From NCBI GenBank assembly GCA_964413055.1, contig CAYPRB010000001.1:1-64000 (forward strand): a stretch of DNA of 64,000 bases, written 5' to 3'. The notes beneath the pieces are model-generated. The model was given only the letters and a program-made list of their open reading frames with translations. It did no database searches and had not been told where the DNA came from. Source of the DNA: UBA3102 sp964413055 (GTDB taxonomy: Bacteria; Bacillota; Desulfotomaculia; Desulfotomaculales; Pelotomaculaceae). Shown here piece after piece: positions 39,046 through 47,695 of the stretch (the stretch's first letter is position 1; every line of letters starts with the position of its first letter). The position numbers and the translations under genes were made by a program.

Positions 39046-39741
39046 GTGGGGCAAAAAGTAAATCCTAAAGGCCTCCGGATCGGAATCATCCGGGACTGGG
39101 AGGGTAAGTGGTTTGCTGATAAGAAGAATTACGCCGATCTTTTGCATGAAGATATCAAGGTCCGCAGGTTTATCAAAAAGAAACTGTTCGACGCCGGTAT
39201 TTCAGGGGTTCAGATCGAGCGGGCGGCCAACCGGGTAAAAATTACCATTCGTACGGCCAAGCCGGGGATTGTTATCGGCCGGGGCGGGGTGGAAGTGGAA
39301 AATTTACGCAGGCAGCTGGCAGAACTTACCGGTAAGCAGGTCAGTGTAAATATTGTCGAAATCAAGGTGCCTGAATTAGACGCCCAGTTGGTTGCTGAAA
39401 ACGTGGCATCCCAACTGGTGCGACGGATTGCCTTCAGGCGTGCCATGAAACAGATGGTTTCCCGTTCTATGAAGATGGGTGCCAAGGGGATCAAGATCGC
39501 CTGCGGCGGGCGCCTGGCAGGGGCGGAAATTGCCCGCACGGAATGGTACAGTGAAGGTAAAGTACCTCTGCATACCCTGCGTGCCGATATCGATTACGGT
39601 ATTGCCGAGGCCAATACCACTTACGGTAAGATTGGAGTTAAAGTGTGGATTTATAAAGGAGAAGTTTTGCCGGAAGCAAAAACTACCGCAAAGGCTCCCG
39701 AAAGAGGAGGGAAGGCGGCTCCCGGTGAAGGAGGCGAATAA
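39046..39741 (+). CDS. rpsC: 30S ribosomal protein S3
   Basis: S3 lines the mRNA entry site and helps unwind mRNA. The 231-aa protein begins GQKVNPKGLRIGIIRDWEGKW, has the KH domain (KPGIVIGRGGVEVENLRRQL) and the C-terminal domain with GVKVWIYKGEVLP, then a short charged tail. The GTG start follows AAGGAGG. Six bases separate it from rplP. Confidence 0.97.
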   Translation: MGQKVNPKGLRIGIIRDWEGKWFADKKNYADLLHEDIKVRRFIKKKLFDAGISGVQIERAANRVKITIRTAKPGIVIGRGGVEVENLRRQLAELTGKQVSVNIVEIKVPELDAQLVAENVASQLVRRIAFRRAMKQMVSRSMKMGAKGIKIACGGRLAGAEIARTEWYSEGKVPLHTLRADIDYGIAEANTTYGKIGVKVWIYKGEVLPEAKTTAKAPERGGKAAPGEGGE

Positions 39742-39746
39742 GCTAG

Positions 39747-40178
39747 ATGCTTTTACCGAAAAGAGTTAAATACCGTAAACAGCACCGCGGCCGGATTGTT
39801 GGCCGGGCCAAGGGCGGTACGGAGGTTCATTTTGGTGAATACGGCCTGCAGGCTTTAGAGCCGGCCTGGATTACTAACCGGCAGATTGAGGCGGCCCGTA
39901 TTGCCATGACCCGCTATATTAAAAGAGGCGGCAAGGTGTGGATTAGAATATTTCCGGATAAACCGGTTACGACCAAACCGGCCGAAACCAGGATGGGTTC
40001 CGGCAAGGGTACGCCCGAGTACTGGGTTGCCGTGGTAAAGCCGGGGCGGATTATGTTTGAACTGGCGGGTATTTCCGAAGAAGTAGCCCGTGAGGCGATG
40101 CGCTTGGCTTCACACAAGTTGCCGGTCAAAACCAAGTTTTTGAAACACGGGGAAGTAGGTGAGGTCAATGAAAGTTAA
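39747..40178 (+). CDS. rplP: 50S ribosomal protein L16
   Basis: L16 helps position tRNA in the A site. The 143-aa protein starts MLLPKRVKYRKQHRGRI and contains FGEYGLQALEPAWITNRQIE and RMGSGKGTPEYWVAVVKPG. GAAGGAGG is about 12 nt upstream, inside the 3' end of rpsC. Its end overlaps rpmC by 11 bp. Confidence 0.97.
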   Translation: MLLPKRVKYRKQHRGRIVGRAKGGTEVHFGEYGLQALEPAWITNRQIEAARIAMTRYIKRGGKVWIRIFPDKPVTTKPAETRMGSGKGTPEYWVAVVKPGRIMFELAGISEEVAREAMRLASHKLPVKTKFLKHGEVGEVNES

Positions 40179-40371
40179 AGAACTAAGGGAATTGACCGAT
40201 GCCGAGTTGAGCAAAAAACTTTCCGATTCCAAGGAAGAGCTTTTCAAGCTGAGATTCCAGTTGGCCACCGGGCAGCTGGATAACCTAATGAAAGTGCAAG
40301 AAGTCCGCCGCAATATTGCGCGGGTCAAGACCATAATCCGCGAACGCGAGCTGGGTATACAGCGGGCGTAA
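40168..40371 (+). CDS. rpmC: 50S ribosomal protein L29
   Basis: L29 is at the tunnel exit next to L23. The 67-aa protein begins MKVKELRELTDAELSKKL and has the family pattern ELFKLRFQLATGQLDN and IARVKTIIRER. ATG 40168 is preceded by GGTGAGGTC; an in-frame GTG at 40159 is unlikely. It overlaps rplP. Confidence 0.96.
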   Translation: MKVKELRELTDAELSKKLSDSKEELFKLRFQLATGQLDNLMKVQEVRRNIARVKTIIRERELGIQRA

Positions 40372-40387
40372 AGGGGGATAAAAAAGA

Positions 40388-40651
40388 GTGGAAGAGCGTG
40401 GAAACCGCAAAATTCTATACGGCAAAGTGGTCAGCAACAAAATGGATAAAACCGTTGTTGTCAAAGTGGAAACCCTGGTCAGGCATCCCTTGTACCAGCG
40501 GATTATTCGCCGTAACAAGAAATTTAAGGCCCATGATGAAGAAAATACCTGCCGCATTGGTGACCGGGTGAAGATGATGGAAACCAGGCCTCTCTCCAAG
40601 GAAAAACGGTGGCGGGTGATAGATATTCTCGAAAGGGCGAAACAAATATAA
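40388..40651 (+). CDS. rpsQ: 30S ribosomal protein S17
   Basis: S17 binds early to 16S rRNA. The 87-aa protein has RKILYGKVVSNKMDKTVVV, VRHPLYQRIIRRNKKFKAHD and CRIGDRVKMMETRPLSKEK. GTG start 7 nt after AAGGGGGA. Confidence 0.97.
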   Translation: MEERGNRKILYGKVVSNKMDKTVVVKVETLVRHPLYQRIIRRNKKFKAHDEENTCRIGDRVKMMETRPLSKEKRWRVIDILERAKQI

Positions 40652-40720
40652 AAGTAAGGTGTTGTAGGTTGGGCTAACCGGCCTTACAGCCAGTTTTTGG
40701 AGTCAAAGGAGGTTGTAGCT

Positions 40721-41089
40721 GTGATTCAAGTCCAGTCCATGCTTAAAGTTGCAGACAACACCGGAGCCCGCAAGCTGATGTGCATCCGTGTTTTAGGCGG
40801 CGCACTGCACCGTTATGCCAGCGTTGGCGACGTAATTGTTTGTTCCGTAAAGGAAGCTACGCCTGGCGGCGTTGTTAAGAAAGGCGATCTGGTCAGGGCG
40901 GTAGTAGTGCGTACCAAAAAAGAAGTGCGGCGTCCGGACGGGTCGTATATCAAGTTTGACGGGAATGCTGCCGTAATCATTAAAGATGATAATACTCCGC
41001 GGGGCACCCGTATATTCGGGCCGGTTGCACGGGAGTTGAGGGAAAAAAATTTTATGAAAATCGTTTCCCTGGCGCCCGAAGTACTATAG
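40721..41089 (+). CDS. rplN: 50S ribosomal protein L14
   Basis: L14 contacts the 30S subunit and is the target of RsfS in many bacteria. The 122-aa protein begins at GTG 40721 (VIQVQSMLKVADNTGARKLM), the standard N-terminus, 8 nt after AAAGGAGGTTG. An in-frame TTG at 40697 gives extra residues not seen in the family. It contains RPDGSYIKFDGNAAVIIKDD. Confidence 0.97.
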   Translation: MIQVQSMLKVADNTGARKLMCIRVLGGALHRYASVGDVIVCSVKEATPGGVVKKGDLVRAVVVRTKKEVRRPDGSYIKFDGNAAVIIKDDNTPRGTRIFGPVARELREKNFMKIVSLAPEVL

Positions 41090-41152
41090 TGGTTGAGGGT
41101 TAGTGTTTCGTGACGACGTAACATGCCTGCTGAATCGGAGGTGAAATAAACC

Positions 41153-41476
41153 GTGGCCGGAACCAAGGTTCACGTGCGTAAAGATGATACAGTACTGGTT
41201 ATTGCCGGCAAAAATGCCGGAAAAAAGGGCAAAATCCTGGAAGTGTTCCCGAAGGACAGCCGGGTGGTGGTAGAAGGGGTCAACGTGGTCAAACGCCACA
41301 CCAAACCCACTCGACAACTGCCGCAGGGAGGGATTATGGAAAGAGAGGCACCCATCCATAGTTCCAATGTGATGTTTTTCTGCAATAAGTGTAACGCTCC
41401 CGTGCGCGTGGGGAAGAAGCTTTTGGACAACGGTGAGAAAGTGCGTATTTGCAAAAAATGTGGTGAAAATATTTAA
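41153..41476 (+). CDS. rplX: 50S ribosomal protein L24
   Basis: L24 starts 50S assembly. The 107-aa protein has the KOW domain (VRKDDTVLVIAGKNAGKKGK), and a C-terminal part with FFCNKCNAPVRVGKK and ICKKCG: two CxxC pairs that could bind zinc, as in several Firmicute L24 proteins. The GTG start follows CGGAGGTGA. Confidence 0.97.
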   Translation: MAGTKVHVRKDDTVLVIAGKNAGKKGKILEVFPKDSRVVVEGVNVVKRHTKPTRQLPQGGIMEREAPIHSSNVMFFCNKCNAPVRVGKKLLDNGEKVRICKKCGENI

Positions 41477-41521
41477 ACCGCCGTTAACCGGCGACTGATG
41501 ACCGAGAAGGGAGGTATGCCA

Positions 41522-42064
41522 GTGTCAAGGCTTAGAGATAAATACCGGAGCGAAGTGGTGGCGGCCTTAATGCAGAAGTTCGGCTACCAAAATGTAATGC
41601 AGGTCCCCAAGCTGGAAAAGGTGGTCGTAAACATGGGACTGGGTGAGGCCATCCAAAACTCCAAAATTATCGATGCCGCGGTTAACGACCTGATGACTAT
41701 CACCGGTCAGCGGCCAGTTGTCACCAAGGCTAAAAAATCGATTGCGGCGTTCAAATTACGGGCGGGAATGACTGTCGGTGCTAAAGTAACGCTGCGCGGG
41801 GAGCGTATGTACGAATTTGTAGATAAGTTGTTTAACGTGGCCCTGCCCAGGGTGCGGGATTTCCGTGGCATTTCTCCGAAGTCTTTCGACGGGCGCGGCA
41901 ATTACAGCCTGGGAGTGCGCGAACAGCTGATCTTTCCGGAAATAGAATATGACAAGATTGATAAGATACGCGGCATGGATATTATTTTTGTTACCACGGC
42001 CGGGAATGACGAAGAAGGTCGAGAATTATTAAGGTTGATGGGTGCGCCGTTCAAGGCGGCATAA
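41522..42064 (+). CDS. rplE: 50S ribosomal protein L5
   Basis: L5 binds 5S rRNA and the P-site tRNA. The 180-aa protein has the family start region SRLRDKYRSEVVAALMQKFG, QVPKLEKVVVNMGLGEA and FRGISPKSFDGRGNYSLG. The frame runs from ATG 41498, but AAGGGAGG lies 7 nt before GTG 41522, which gives normal length. Confidence 0.97.
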   Translation: MSRLRDKYRSEVVAALMQKFGYQNVMQVPKLEKVVVNMGLGEAIQNSKIIDAAVNDLMTITGQRPVVTKAKKSIAAFKLRAGMTVGAKVTLRGERMYEFVDKLFNVALPRVRDFRGISPKSFDGRGNYSLGVREQLIFPEIEYDKIDKIRGMDIIFVTTAGNDEEGRELLRLMGAPFKAA

Positions 42065-42090
42065 CCCGCCTGTAAAAAGGAGGGAAGATA

Positions 42091-42276
42091 GTGGCGAAAA
42101 AATCAATGATGAATAAGGCCATGCGCCCCCCGAAATACAAGGTTCGTGCCCACAACCGGTGTAAGTTGTGCGGCCGGCCGCATGCCTATATGAGAAAATT
42201 CGGGGTTTGCCGAATTTGCTTTCGTGAACTCTCCTACCGGGGCGAAATTCCGGGTGTCCGGAAATCCAGCTGGTAA
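42091..42276 (+). CDS. rpsZ: 30S ribosomal protein S14, type Z
   Basis: A 61-aa zinc-binding S14: KSMMNKAMRPPKYKVRAHN followed by CKLCGRPH and CRICFREL, two CxxC pairs. This is the short zinc-ribbon form standard in Firmicutes. GTG start 8 nt after AAGGAGGG. Located between rplE and rpsH as usual. Confidence 0.97.
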   Translation: MAKKSMMNKAMRPPKYKVRAHNRCKLCGRPHAYMRKFGVCRICFRELSYRGEIPGVRKSSW

Positions 42277-42370
42277 AAATAACCACTGCCGGGCCGTTGC
42301 TAAAGTTGCGGGGCAAGAGTAAGGCGGAGGCCGAAGTTGATAATCGAATTCAGGAAGGAGGTAGTTGCGC

Positions 42371-42769
42371 ATGGTTATGACCGATCCGGTTTCTGATTTT
42401 TTAACTCGTATACGCAACGCCAATACGGTTTATCATGATAAAGTTGAAGCACCTGCTTCCAAGATGAAAAAGGCCATCGCCAACATCTTGAAAGACGAAG
42501 GTTTTGTCAGGGACTGTGAATTTATTAATGACGGTAAGCAGGGTGTTGTCCGGGTTTACCTGAAATACGGAAATAACAAAGAACGGGTGATTACCGGCTT
42601 GAAGCGTATATCCAGGCCGGGCCTGAGGGTTTATGCCCGGAAAGACGAGGTGCCCAAAGTTTTGGGAGGTCTCGGTATAGCCGTTATCTCAACGTCAAAG
42701 GGTATTATGAGTGATAAAAAAGCCCGTAAAGAAGGCCTGGGCGGTGAAGTGGTTTGTTACGTTTGGTAG
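42371..42769 (+). CDS. rpsH: 30S ribosomal protein S8
   Basis: S8 is a central 16S rRNA-binding protein and translational repressor of the spc operon in E. coli. The 132-aa protein contains MTDPVSDFLTRIRNAN, RPGLRVYARKDEVPKVLGGL and GIAVISTSKGIMSDKKARKE. GGAAGGAGGT is 8 nt before ATG 42371; TTG 42365 and ATG 42377 are other in-frame starts. Confidence 0.97.
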   Translation: MVMTDPVSDFLTRIRNANTVYHDKVEAPASKMKKAIANILKDEGFVRDCEFINDGKQGVVRVYLKYGNNKERVITGLKRISRPGLRVYARKDEVPKVLGGLGIAVISTSKGIMSDKKARKEGLGGEVVCYVW

Positions 42770-42792
42770 TCTTTTCGCAGGAGGTGTAAAGG

Positions 42793-43335
42793 ATGTCCAG
42801 GATTGGAAGGCAGCCTGTACCGGTGCCGCCCGGGGTTGAAGTCTGGATTGACGGGAATAACGTGAAAGTCAAAGGCCCCAAAGGTGAGCTGGAAAGAAAG
42901 CTGCACCGGGATATGATTATTAAACAAGAGGAAGGAAAGCTGTCCGTAGAACGACCTACCGACAATAAAATGCATAAATCGCTGCACGGTCTGACTCGGA
43001 CTTTATTAAATAACATGGTGGTGGGGGTTACCAAGGGATTTCAAAAAAATCTCGAGTTGGTCGGAGTCGGTTTTCGTGCCACCAAGCAAGGAAAAAAGCT
43101 GGTTCTGGCAGTGGGTTACTCGCATCCGGTGGAAATTGAACCTGAAGCCGGGGTGGAGATCGAAGTACCCGCCCCCAACAAGATCAGTGTCAGCGGTATT
43201 GATAAGGAAAGGGTAGGCGCCCTGGCCGCGGTTATTCACGCGGTACGGGAGCCCGAGCCGTATAAGGGTAAGGGCATCAGGTACGAGGGCGAAAGGATCC
43301 GGCGCAAGGCCGGTAAGGCCGGCGCTAAACTTTAA
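42793..43335 (+). CDS. rplF: 50S ribosomal protein L6
   Basis: L6 lies near the sarcin-ricin loop. The 180-aa protein has two L6 repeats, with MSRIGRQPVPVPPGVEVWID at the start, and the C-terminal signature PEPYKGKGIRYEGERIRRKA. GCAGGAGGTG precedes the ATG. Confidence 0.98.
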   Translation: MSRIGRQPVPVPPGVEVWIDGNNVKVKGPKGELERKLHRDMIIKQEEGKLSVERPTDNKMHKSLHGLTRTLLNNMVVGVTKGFQKNLELVGVGFRATKQGKKLVLAVGYSHPVEIEPEAGVEIEVPAPNKISVSGIDKERVGALAAVIHAVREPEPYKGKGIRYEGERIRRKAGKAGAKL

Positions 43336-43382
43336 TTAAGAACGGACCGGTACCTGAAGTTAGAAAGGAGTGACCTTGAAAA

Positions 43383-43751
43383 GTGCTGAAAAAACCCACC
43401 CGTAAAGCCATGCGGGCGAAAAAACGGCGCCGGGTGCGCAATAAAATAAGCGGAACGGCGGAGCGGCCCAGGTTGAATGTATTCCGCAGCCTGACCAATA
43501 TCTATGCCCAGCTCATAGACGATGACCGGGGGGTTACCCTGGTAGCCGCGTCAACGCTGGCGCCGGAATTAAAAGGTAAATTTGCTTCCAGTAAAAATAC
43601 TGCCGCAGCGGAGGCCACGGGCCGGCTGTTGGCGGAGAAGGCAATAAAAACGGGGATAAAGCGGGTCGTTTTCGACCGTGCCGGTTACGTTTACCACGGC
43701 CGGATTAAGGCTTTGGCCGAAGCGGCACGGGCAGGCGGGCTGGAGTTTTAA
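43383..43751 (+). CDS. rplR: 50S ribosomal protein L18
   Basis: L18 binds 5S rRNA. The 122-aa protein has RRVRNKISGTAERPRLNVFR, SLTNIYAQLIDDDRGVTLV and FDRAGYVYHGRIKALAEAAR. The GTG start is 10 nt after AAGGAGTG. Confidence 0.97.
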   Translation: MLKKPTRKAMRAKKRRRVRNKISGTAERPRLNVFRSLTNIYAQLIDDDRGVTLVAASTLAPELKGKFASSKNTAAAEATGRLLAEKAIKTGIKRVVFDRAGYVYHGRIKALAEAARAGGLEF

Positions 43752-43772
43752 ACGGCAAAAAGGAGGGAAATA

Positions 43773-44273
43773 ATGTCAAAGTTTGACGCCAGCAAAATGG
43801 AAACAACGGAAAAAGTTGTATTTATAAACCGGGTGGCAAAAGTGGTCAAGGGCGGCCGGCGGTTCAGCTTTTCCGCTTTGATGGTGGTCGGCGACAGCAA
43901 CGGTCACGTGGGTGCCGGGATGGGTAAAGCCGGAGAGGTGCCCGAAGCTATTCGCAAAGGTATTGAGAATGCTAAAAAATCCATGATTAAAGTTCCTCTA
44001 AATGGTACCACCATTCCCCACGAAGTTACGGGGGTATTTGGTGCGGGGAAAGTACTGTTGAAACCGGCTTCGCCCGGTACGGGTGTCATTGCCGGCGGTC
44101 CGGTGCGGGCAGTTCTGGAACTGGCCGGTATACGGGATATTCTTACCAAGTCGCTGGGTTCTAATAACGCCAACAACATGGTGCACGCCACCATCCAGGG
44201 GCTTAAAAGCCTAAAAACCCCGAAAGAAGTAGCCCGGCTCAGGGGAATGACGGTAGAGGAACTGCTGGGTTAG
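43773..44273 (+). CDS. rpsE: 30S ribosomal protein S5
   Basis: S5 supports decoding accuracy. The 166-aa protein has the S5 N-terminal domain (VVKGGRRFSFSALMVVGDSN, GHVGAGMGKAGEVPEAIRKG) and the C-terminal domain (KSLGSNNANNMVHATIQGL). AAGGAGGG precedes the ATG. Confidence 0.98.
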   Translation: MSKFDASKMETTEKVVFINRVAKVVKGGRRFSFSALMVVGDSNGHVGAGMGKAGEVPEAIRKGIENAKKSMIKVPLNGTTIPHEVTGVFGAGKVLLKPASPGTGVIAGGPVRAVLELAGIRDILTKSLGSNNANNMVHATIQGLKSLKTPKEVARLRGMTVEELLG

Positions 44274-44284
44274 GAGGTAATATT

Positions 44285-44464
44285 GTGGCCAAACTCAAAA
44301 TAACCCTGGTCAGAAGCCTGATCGGCCGTCCGGAAAACCAGCGGGTTACCGTGCGTACCCTGGGCCTGACCAAGACAAATAGATCGGTTTTACAAGAAGA
44401 CACCCCGCAAATAAGGGGTATGATTAACAAGGTTGCGCATTTACTCAAGGTGGAAGAAGCCTGA
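44285..44464 (+). CDS. rpmD: 50S ribosomal protein L30
   Basis: A 59-aa L30 with GTG start: AKLKITLVRSLIGRPENQRV, then VRTLGLTKTNRSVLQEDTPQ. TAGGAGGTAAT lies just upstream, overlapping the rpsE stop. It is found between rpsE and rplO as in the spc operon, and is short enough to be missed by length cut-offs. Confidence 0.96.
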   Translation: MAKLKITLVRSLIGRPENQRVTVRTLGLTKTNRSVLQEDTPQIRGMINKVAHLLKVEEA

Positions 44465-44478
44465 AGGAGGTGTGGCAG

Positions 44479-44919
44479 GTGAGACTGCATGAATTAAAAC
44501 CGGCACCCGGTTCCAGGAAGAAACCCAAGCGTAAGGGTCAGGGGCCCGGGTCGGGACTGGGCAAAACGGCGGGACGTGGTCAAGGTGGACAGCATTCGCG
44601 TTCCGGCGGCGGTGTGCGACCGGGCTTCGAGGGTGGCCAGATGCCGTTGCAGCGCCGTTTGCCGAAACGTGGTTTTTATAACCGGTTCGCCAGGAAAATT
44701 ATCGCCGTCAATTTAAGCCGGCTGAATCTTTTTGAAGACGGGAGTACTGTTACTCCCGAAACCTTGCTGGCCATGGGCGTAATCAAAAAGACGGGCGACG
44801 GGGTGAAAATTCTCGGTAACGGAAACCTGGAAAAATCTCTTACCGTTCAGGCCCAGGCTTTCAGTAAGACGGCGGAAGAAAAGATTGCGGCGGCCGGTGG
44901 CAGAGCCGAGGTGATATAA
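44479..44919 (+). CDS. rplO: 50S ribosomal protein L15
   Basis: L15 is a late 50S assembly protein. The 146-aa protein starts at GTG 44479 (VRLHELKPAPGSRKKPKRKG), 6-7 nt after AAGGAGGTG; an in-frame GTG at 44470 lies in that site. It has the glycine-rich region GSGLGKTAGRGQGGQHSRSG. The secY start directly follows its stop. Confidence 0.97.
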   Translation: MRLHELKPAPGSRKKPKRKGQGPGSGLGKTAGRGQGGQHSRSGGGVRPGFEGGQMPLQRRLPKRGFYNRFARKIIAVNLSRLNLFEDGSTVTPETLLAMGVIKKTGDGVKILGNGNLEKSLTVQAQAFSKTAEEKIAAAGGRAEVI

Positions 44920-46179
44920 TTGCTGGAAAGCCTGCGCAACGCGCTTAAGGTTACGGAATTAAAAACAAAACTTCTGTACACGCTGGGGATGATTTTTGTT
45001 TTCCGGTTGGGCGCACACGTGCCGGTTCCCGGCGTGATTCCGGAAAGATTTGTCGAACTGGTCAGCAGTGGGATGATTTTTGGTTTTTTCGATATTATTT
45101 CCGGCGGGGCCCTGAAAAATTTTTCAATTTTTGCCATGGGGGTCATGCCTTACATCAACGCTTCCATTATTATGAACTTGCTTACTTCGGTAATTCCCCA
45201 TCTGGAGCGGTTGGCCAAGGAAGGTGAAGAGGGCCGCAAGAAGATTACCGAGTACACCCGTTACTTTACCGTCGTCCTGGCGTTTGTACAGGGCTTGGGT
45301 ATGGTGATCGGCGTCCGGGGAGCGGTGGAAAATCCGAGCCCCATGAATTACATTATGGTTGCTGTTACTATCACTGCCGGTACCACTTTCCTGATGTGGA
45401 TGGGGGAGCAAATTACAGAGAAGGGGATCGGCAACGGTATTTCACTATTGATTTTTGCCGGTATCGTTTCGCGCGTGCCGTCCGGAGCGGTGCAGCTTTT
45501 TGAATACTTGAACGCCGGGACCATCAATGTATTGAGCATTGTAGGGCTGCTTATCATCGGCGGTCTGGTGATTGCCGGAGTAGTGGCGATCCAGCAAGGC
45601 CAGCGGCGTATTCCAGTGCAGTACGCCAAGCGGGTGGTGGGACGGAGAATTTACGGCGGGCAAACTACGCACCTGCCGCTCAAGGTAAACCAGGCCGGAG
45701 TCATACCCATTATTTTTGCCTCTTCCCTTTTGATGTTTCCGGAAACGATAGCGCACTGGTTTGCCAACTCTTCCGTGGCAGCTTTTTACGTCCAGTACTT
45801 CGGTTGGGGTTCGGCGAGCCATACTTTGATTTACGCGCTGTTAATCATTGGTTTTACCTATTTTTACACGGCTATAATTATGAATCCTGCTGACGTGGCC
45901 GACAACATAAAAAAATACGGCGGATTTATCCCGGGGTTGCGTCCGGGGCGTCCCACGGCGGAATATATTAACCGGATTATGAGCCGGGTAACCCTCGCCG
46001 GAGCTATTTTCCTGGCCCTGATCGCCATCTTGCCGAACTTTGTGCTGCTGGCGACAAGGATTCCCAATATTTATTTCGGAGGCACCGCCCTGCTGATTGT
46101 GGTCGGGGTGGCCCTGGATACCATGAAACAGGTGGAATCACATTTACTCATGCGTAGCTACCAGGGATTTATAAAGTAG
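44920..46179 (+). CDS. secY: Preprotein translocase subunit SecY
   Basis: SecY forms the protein-conducting channel. The 419-aa protein has ten hydrophobic segments, the plug-region signature FDIISGGALKNFSIFAMGVM, GNGISLLIFAGIVSRVPSG, and the C-terminal cytosolic loops with PADVADNIKKYGGFIPGLRPG. TTG 44920 follows the rplO stop without a gap. The next gene is map; the usual adk gene is absent. Confidence 0.97.
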   Translation: MLESLRNALKVTELKTKLLYTLGMIFVFRLGAHVPVPGVIPERFVELVSSGMIFGFFDIISGGALKNFSIFAMGVMPYINASIIMNLLTSVIPHLERLAKEGEEGRKKITEYTRYFTVVLAFVQGLGMVIGVRGAVENPSPMNYIMVAVTITAGTTFLMWMGEQITEKGIGNGISLLIFAGIVSRVPSGAVQLFEYLNAGTINVLSIVGLLIIGGLVIAGVVAIQQGQRRIPVQYAKRVVGRRIYGGQTTHLPLKVNQAGVIPIIFASSLLMFPETIAHWFANSSVAAFYVQYFGWGSASHTLIYALLIIGFTYFYTAIIMNPADVADNIKKYGGFIPGLRPGRPTAEYINRIMSRVTLAGAIFLALIAILPNFVLLATRIPNIYFGGTALLIVVGVALDTMKQVESHLLMRSYQGFIK

Positions 46180-46187
46180 GTGATCTG

Positions 46188-46934
46188 ATGATAACTTGTA
46201 AATCAAAAAGAGAGCTTGAGCATATGCGCGAAGCCGGCCGGATCGTGGCACTAACCCACCGGGAACTGGCCAAGGCGGTAAAAGTGGGCGTGTCCACCAT
46301 GGAACTGGACCGGCTGGCGGAAGAATTCATCATCAAGGCCGGGGCCAGGCCGGCTTTTAAAGGACTTTACGGGTTTCCGTATACCATCTGCGCTTCTGTG
46401 AATGAAGAAGTGGTACACGGGTTCCCAAGTTTAAGAAAATTGGAAAATGGAGATATTATCAGTATTGATGTCGGTGCGGAAATAAATGGTTATTTTGGTG
46501 ACAGTGCGGTAACGCTACCGGTAGGGAAAGTAAGCAGTGAGGCGCAAAGACTTTTAACGGTTACGCAAGAAGCTCTTTTTAAAGGTATCGAACAGGCGCG
46601 GGTTGGTAGACGGCTTTCCGACATATCACACGCCGTTCAATCCTATGCTGAAAACTACGGGTATGCGGTGGTGCGGGATTTCGTCGGGCACGGTATCGGA
46701 ACCAAGCCGCACGAAGAGCCGCAGGTGCCCAATTTCGGCCGGCCCGGGAGGGGCCCCAGGTTGAAAGCGGGTATGACAATAGCGATCGAACCGATGATTA
46801 ATATGGGCACTTACGAGGTGCAAACTCTTGCCAACAACTGGACGGTTGTAACCTTGGATGCAAAACTTTCAGCCCATTTCGAGCATACCATTGCCATTAA
46901 CGATGGTGAGCCGGAGATATTAACCAAGATTTAA
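46188..46934 (+). CDS. map: Methionine aminopeptidase, type I
   Basis: Removes the initiator methionine from new proteins. The 248-aa metalloenzyme has the metal ligands in ISIDVGAEINGYFGDSAVT, the His in GHGIGTKPHEEPQVP, the Glu in IEPMINMG and the last Glu in AHFEHTIAI. TAGGTGAT precedes the ATG, 8 bp after secY. Catalytic set complete. Confidence 0.97.
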   Translation: MITCKSKRELEHMREAGRIVALTHRELAKAVKVGVSTMELDRLAEEFIIKAGARPAFKGLYGFPYTICASVNEEVVHGFPSLRKLENGDIISIDVGAEINGYFGDSAVTLPVGKVSSEAQRLLTVTQEALFKGIEQARVGRRLSDISHAVQSYAENYGYAVVRDFVGHGIGTKPHEEPQVPNFGRPGRGPRLKAGMTIAIEPMINMGTYEVQTLANNWTVVTLDAKLSAHFEHTIAINDGEPEILTKI

Positions 46935-46976
46935 GGACGTGGGTCCACAGATAAAGGTACAGGAGTTGGTTGGACC

Positions 46977-47258
46977 ATGTCGGAAAAATCATTGCAAGTC
47001 GGACGCCTGGTGTGTTCCGTTAAGGGAAGAGACAGCGGCAGGTTTTACTTGATTGTGGAGATTGAAAACCAAGCCGGTGTTTGGGTGGCCGATGGAGAAG
47101 GGCGAAAAATTGAAAAACCCAAGAAAAAAAATGTTAAACACTTGAAATTTTATGATATTATGGCTCCAGCGGTAGTGGAAAAGGTGCAGCGGGGACGGAG
47201 GATTACGAACGAGGATGTCCGGAACGAATTGAAGAGCATAATTAAGAAAAGCCTTTAA
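46977..47258 (+). CDS. KOW-domain RNA-binding protein (L14e-like)
   Basis: A 93-aa protein with an N-terminal KOW/L14e-like fold: LQVGRLVCSVKGRDSGRFYL, and a basic middle (EKPKKKNVKHLKFYDIM). Proteins of this family sit between map and infA in many clostridia, where they are annotated as ribosomal L14E/L6E/L27E-like. The role is not known; an RNA-binding or ribosome-linked role is inferred from fold and context. Confidence 0.85.
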   Translation: MSEKSLQVGRLVCSVKGRDSGRFYLIVEIENQAGVWVADGEGRKIEKPKKKNVKHLKFYDIMAPAVVEKVQRGRRITNEDVRNELKSIIKKSL

Positions 47259-47299
47259 ATAGTGCCCATTTTAATGTGAGGAGGTTGGTTGGATTACTA

Positions 47300-47518
47300 A
47301 TGTCGAAGCAAGATGTTATTGAAGTCGAGGGAACTGTTATCGAACCGTTGCCGAATGCGATGTTTCGCGTGGAACTGCAAAACGGTCATAAAGTACTGGC
47401 CCATGTTTCCGGGAAGATCAGGATGAATTTTATCCGGATCCTGTCCGGTGACCGGGTGATGGTAGAACTTTCTCCCTATGACTTGACCCGTGGGCGGATA
47501 GTTTACCGGTATAAGTAA
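47300..47518 (+). CDS. infA: Translation initiation factor IF-1
   Basis: IF-1 covers the ribosomal A site during initiation. The 72-aa OB-fold protein begins MSKQDVIEVEGTVIEPLPNA and contains NGHKVLAHVSGKIRMNFIRI and the end GRIVYRYK. ATG 47300 is 13 nt after GAGGAGGTTGG; an upstream in-frame ATG/GTG adds no family sequence. Followed by rpmJ. Confidence 0.97.
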   Translation: MSKQDVIEVEGTVIEPLPNAMFRVELQNGHKVLAHVSGKIRMNFIRILSGDRVMVELSPYDLTRGRIVYRYK

Positions 47519-47559
47519 CCGTTTTTATTATTGGACGGCAAAATAAAGGAGGGATGACG

Positions 47560-47673
47560 GTGAAAGTCAAACCGTCCGTTAAGCCTATTTGTGAAAAATG
47601 TAAGACCATTCGCAGGAAGGGTAAGATTATGGTAATATGCGATAATCCCAAACACAAACAGGTTCAAGGATAA
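47560..47673 (+). CDS. rpmJ: 50S ribosomal protein L36 (zinc-binding)
   Basis: A 37-aa L36 with GTG start: VKVKPSVKPICEKCKTIRRK, continuing to ICDNPKHKQVQG. The C-x2-C-x12-C-x4-H pattern is the zinc-binding form. AAAGGAGGGATGACG lies before it. Length is the family standard, and it sits between infA and rpsM. Confidence 0.96.
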   Translation: MKVKPSVKPICEKCKTIRRKGKIMVICDNPKHKQVQG

Positions 47674-47695
47674 AACAGGAGGTGTATTATAATAT

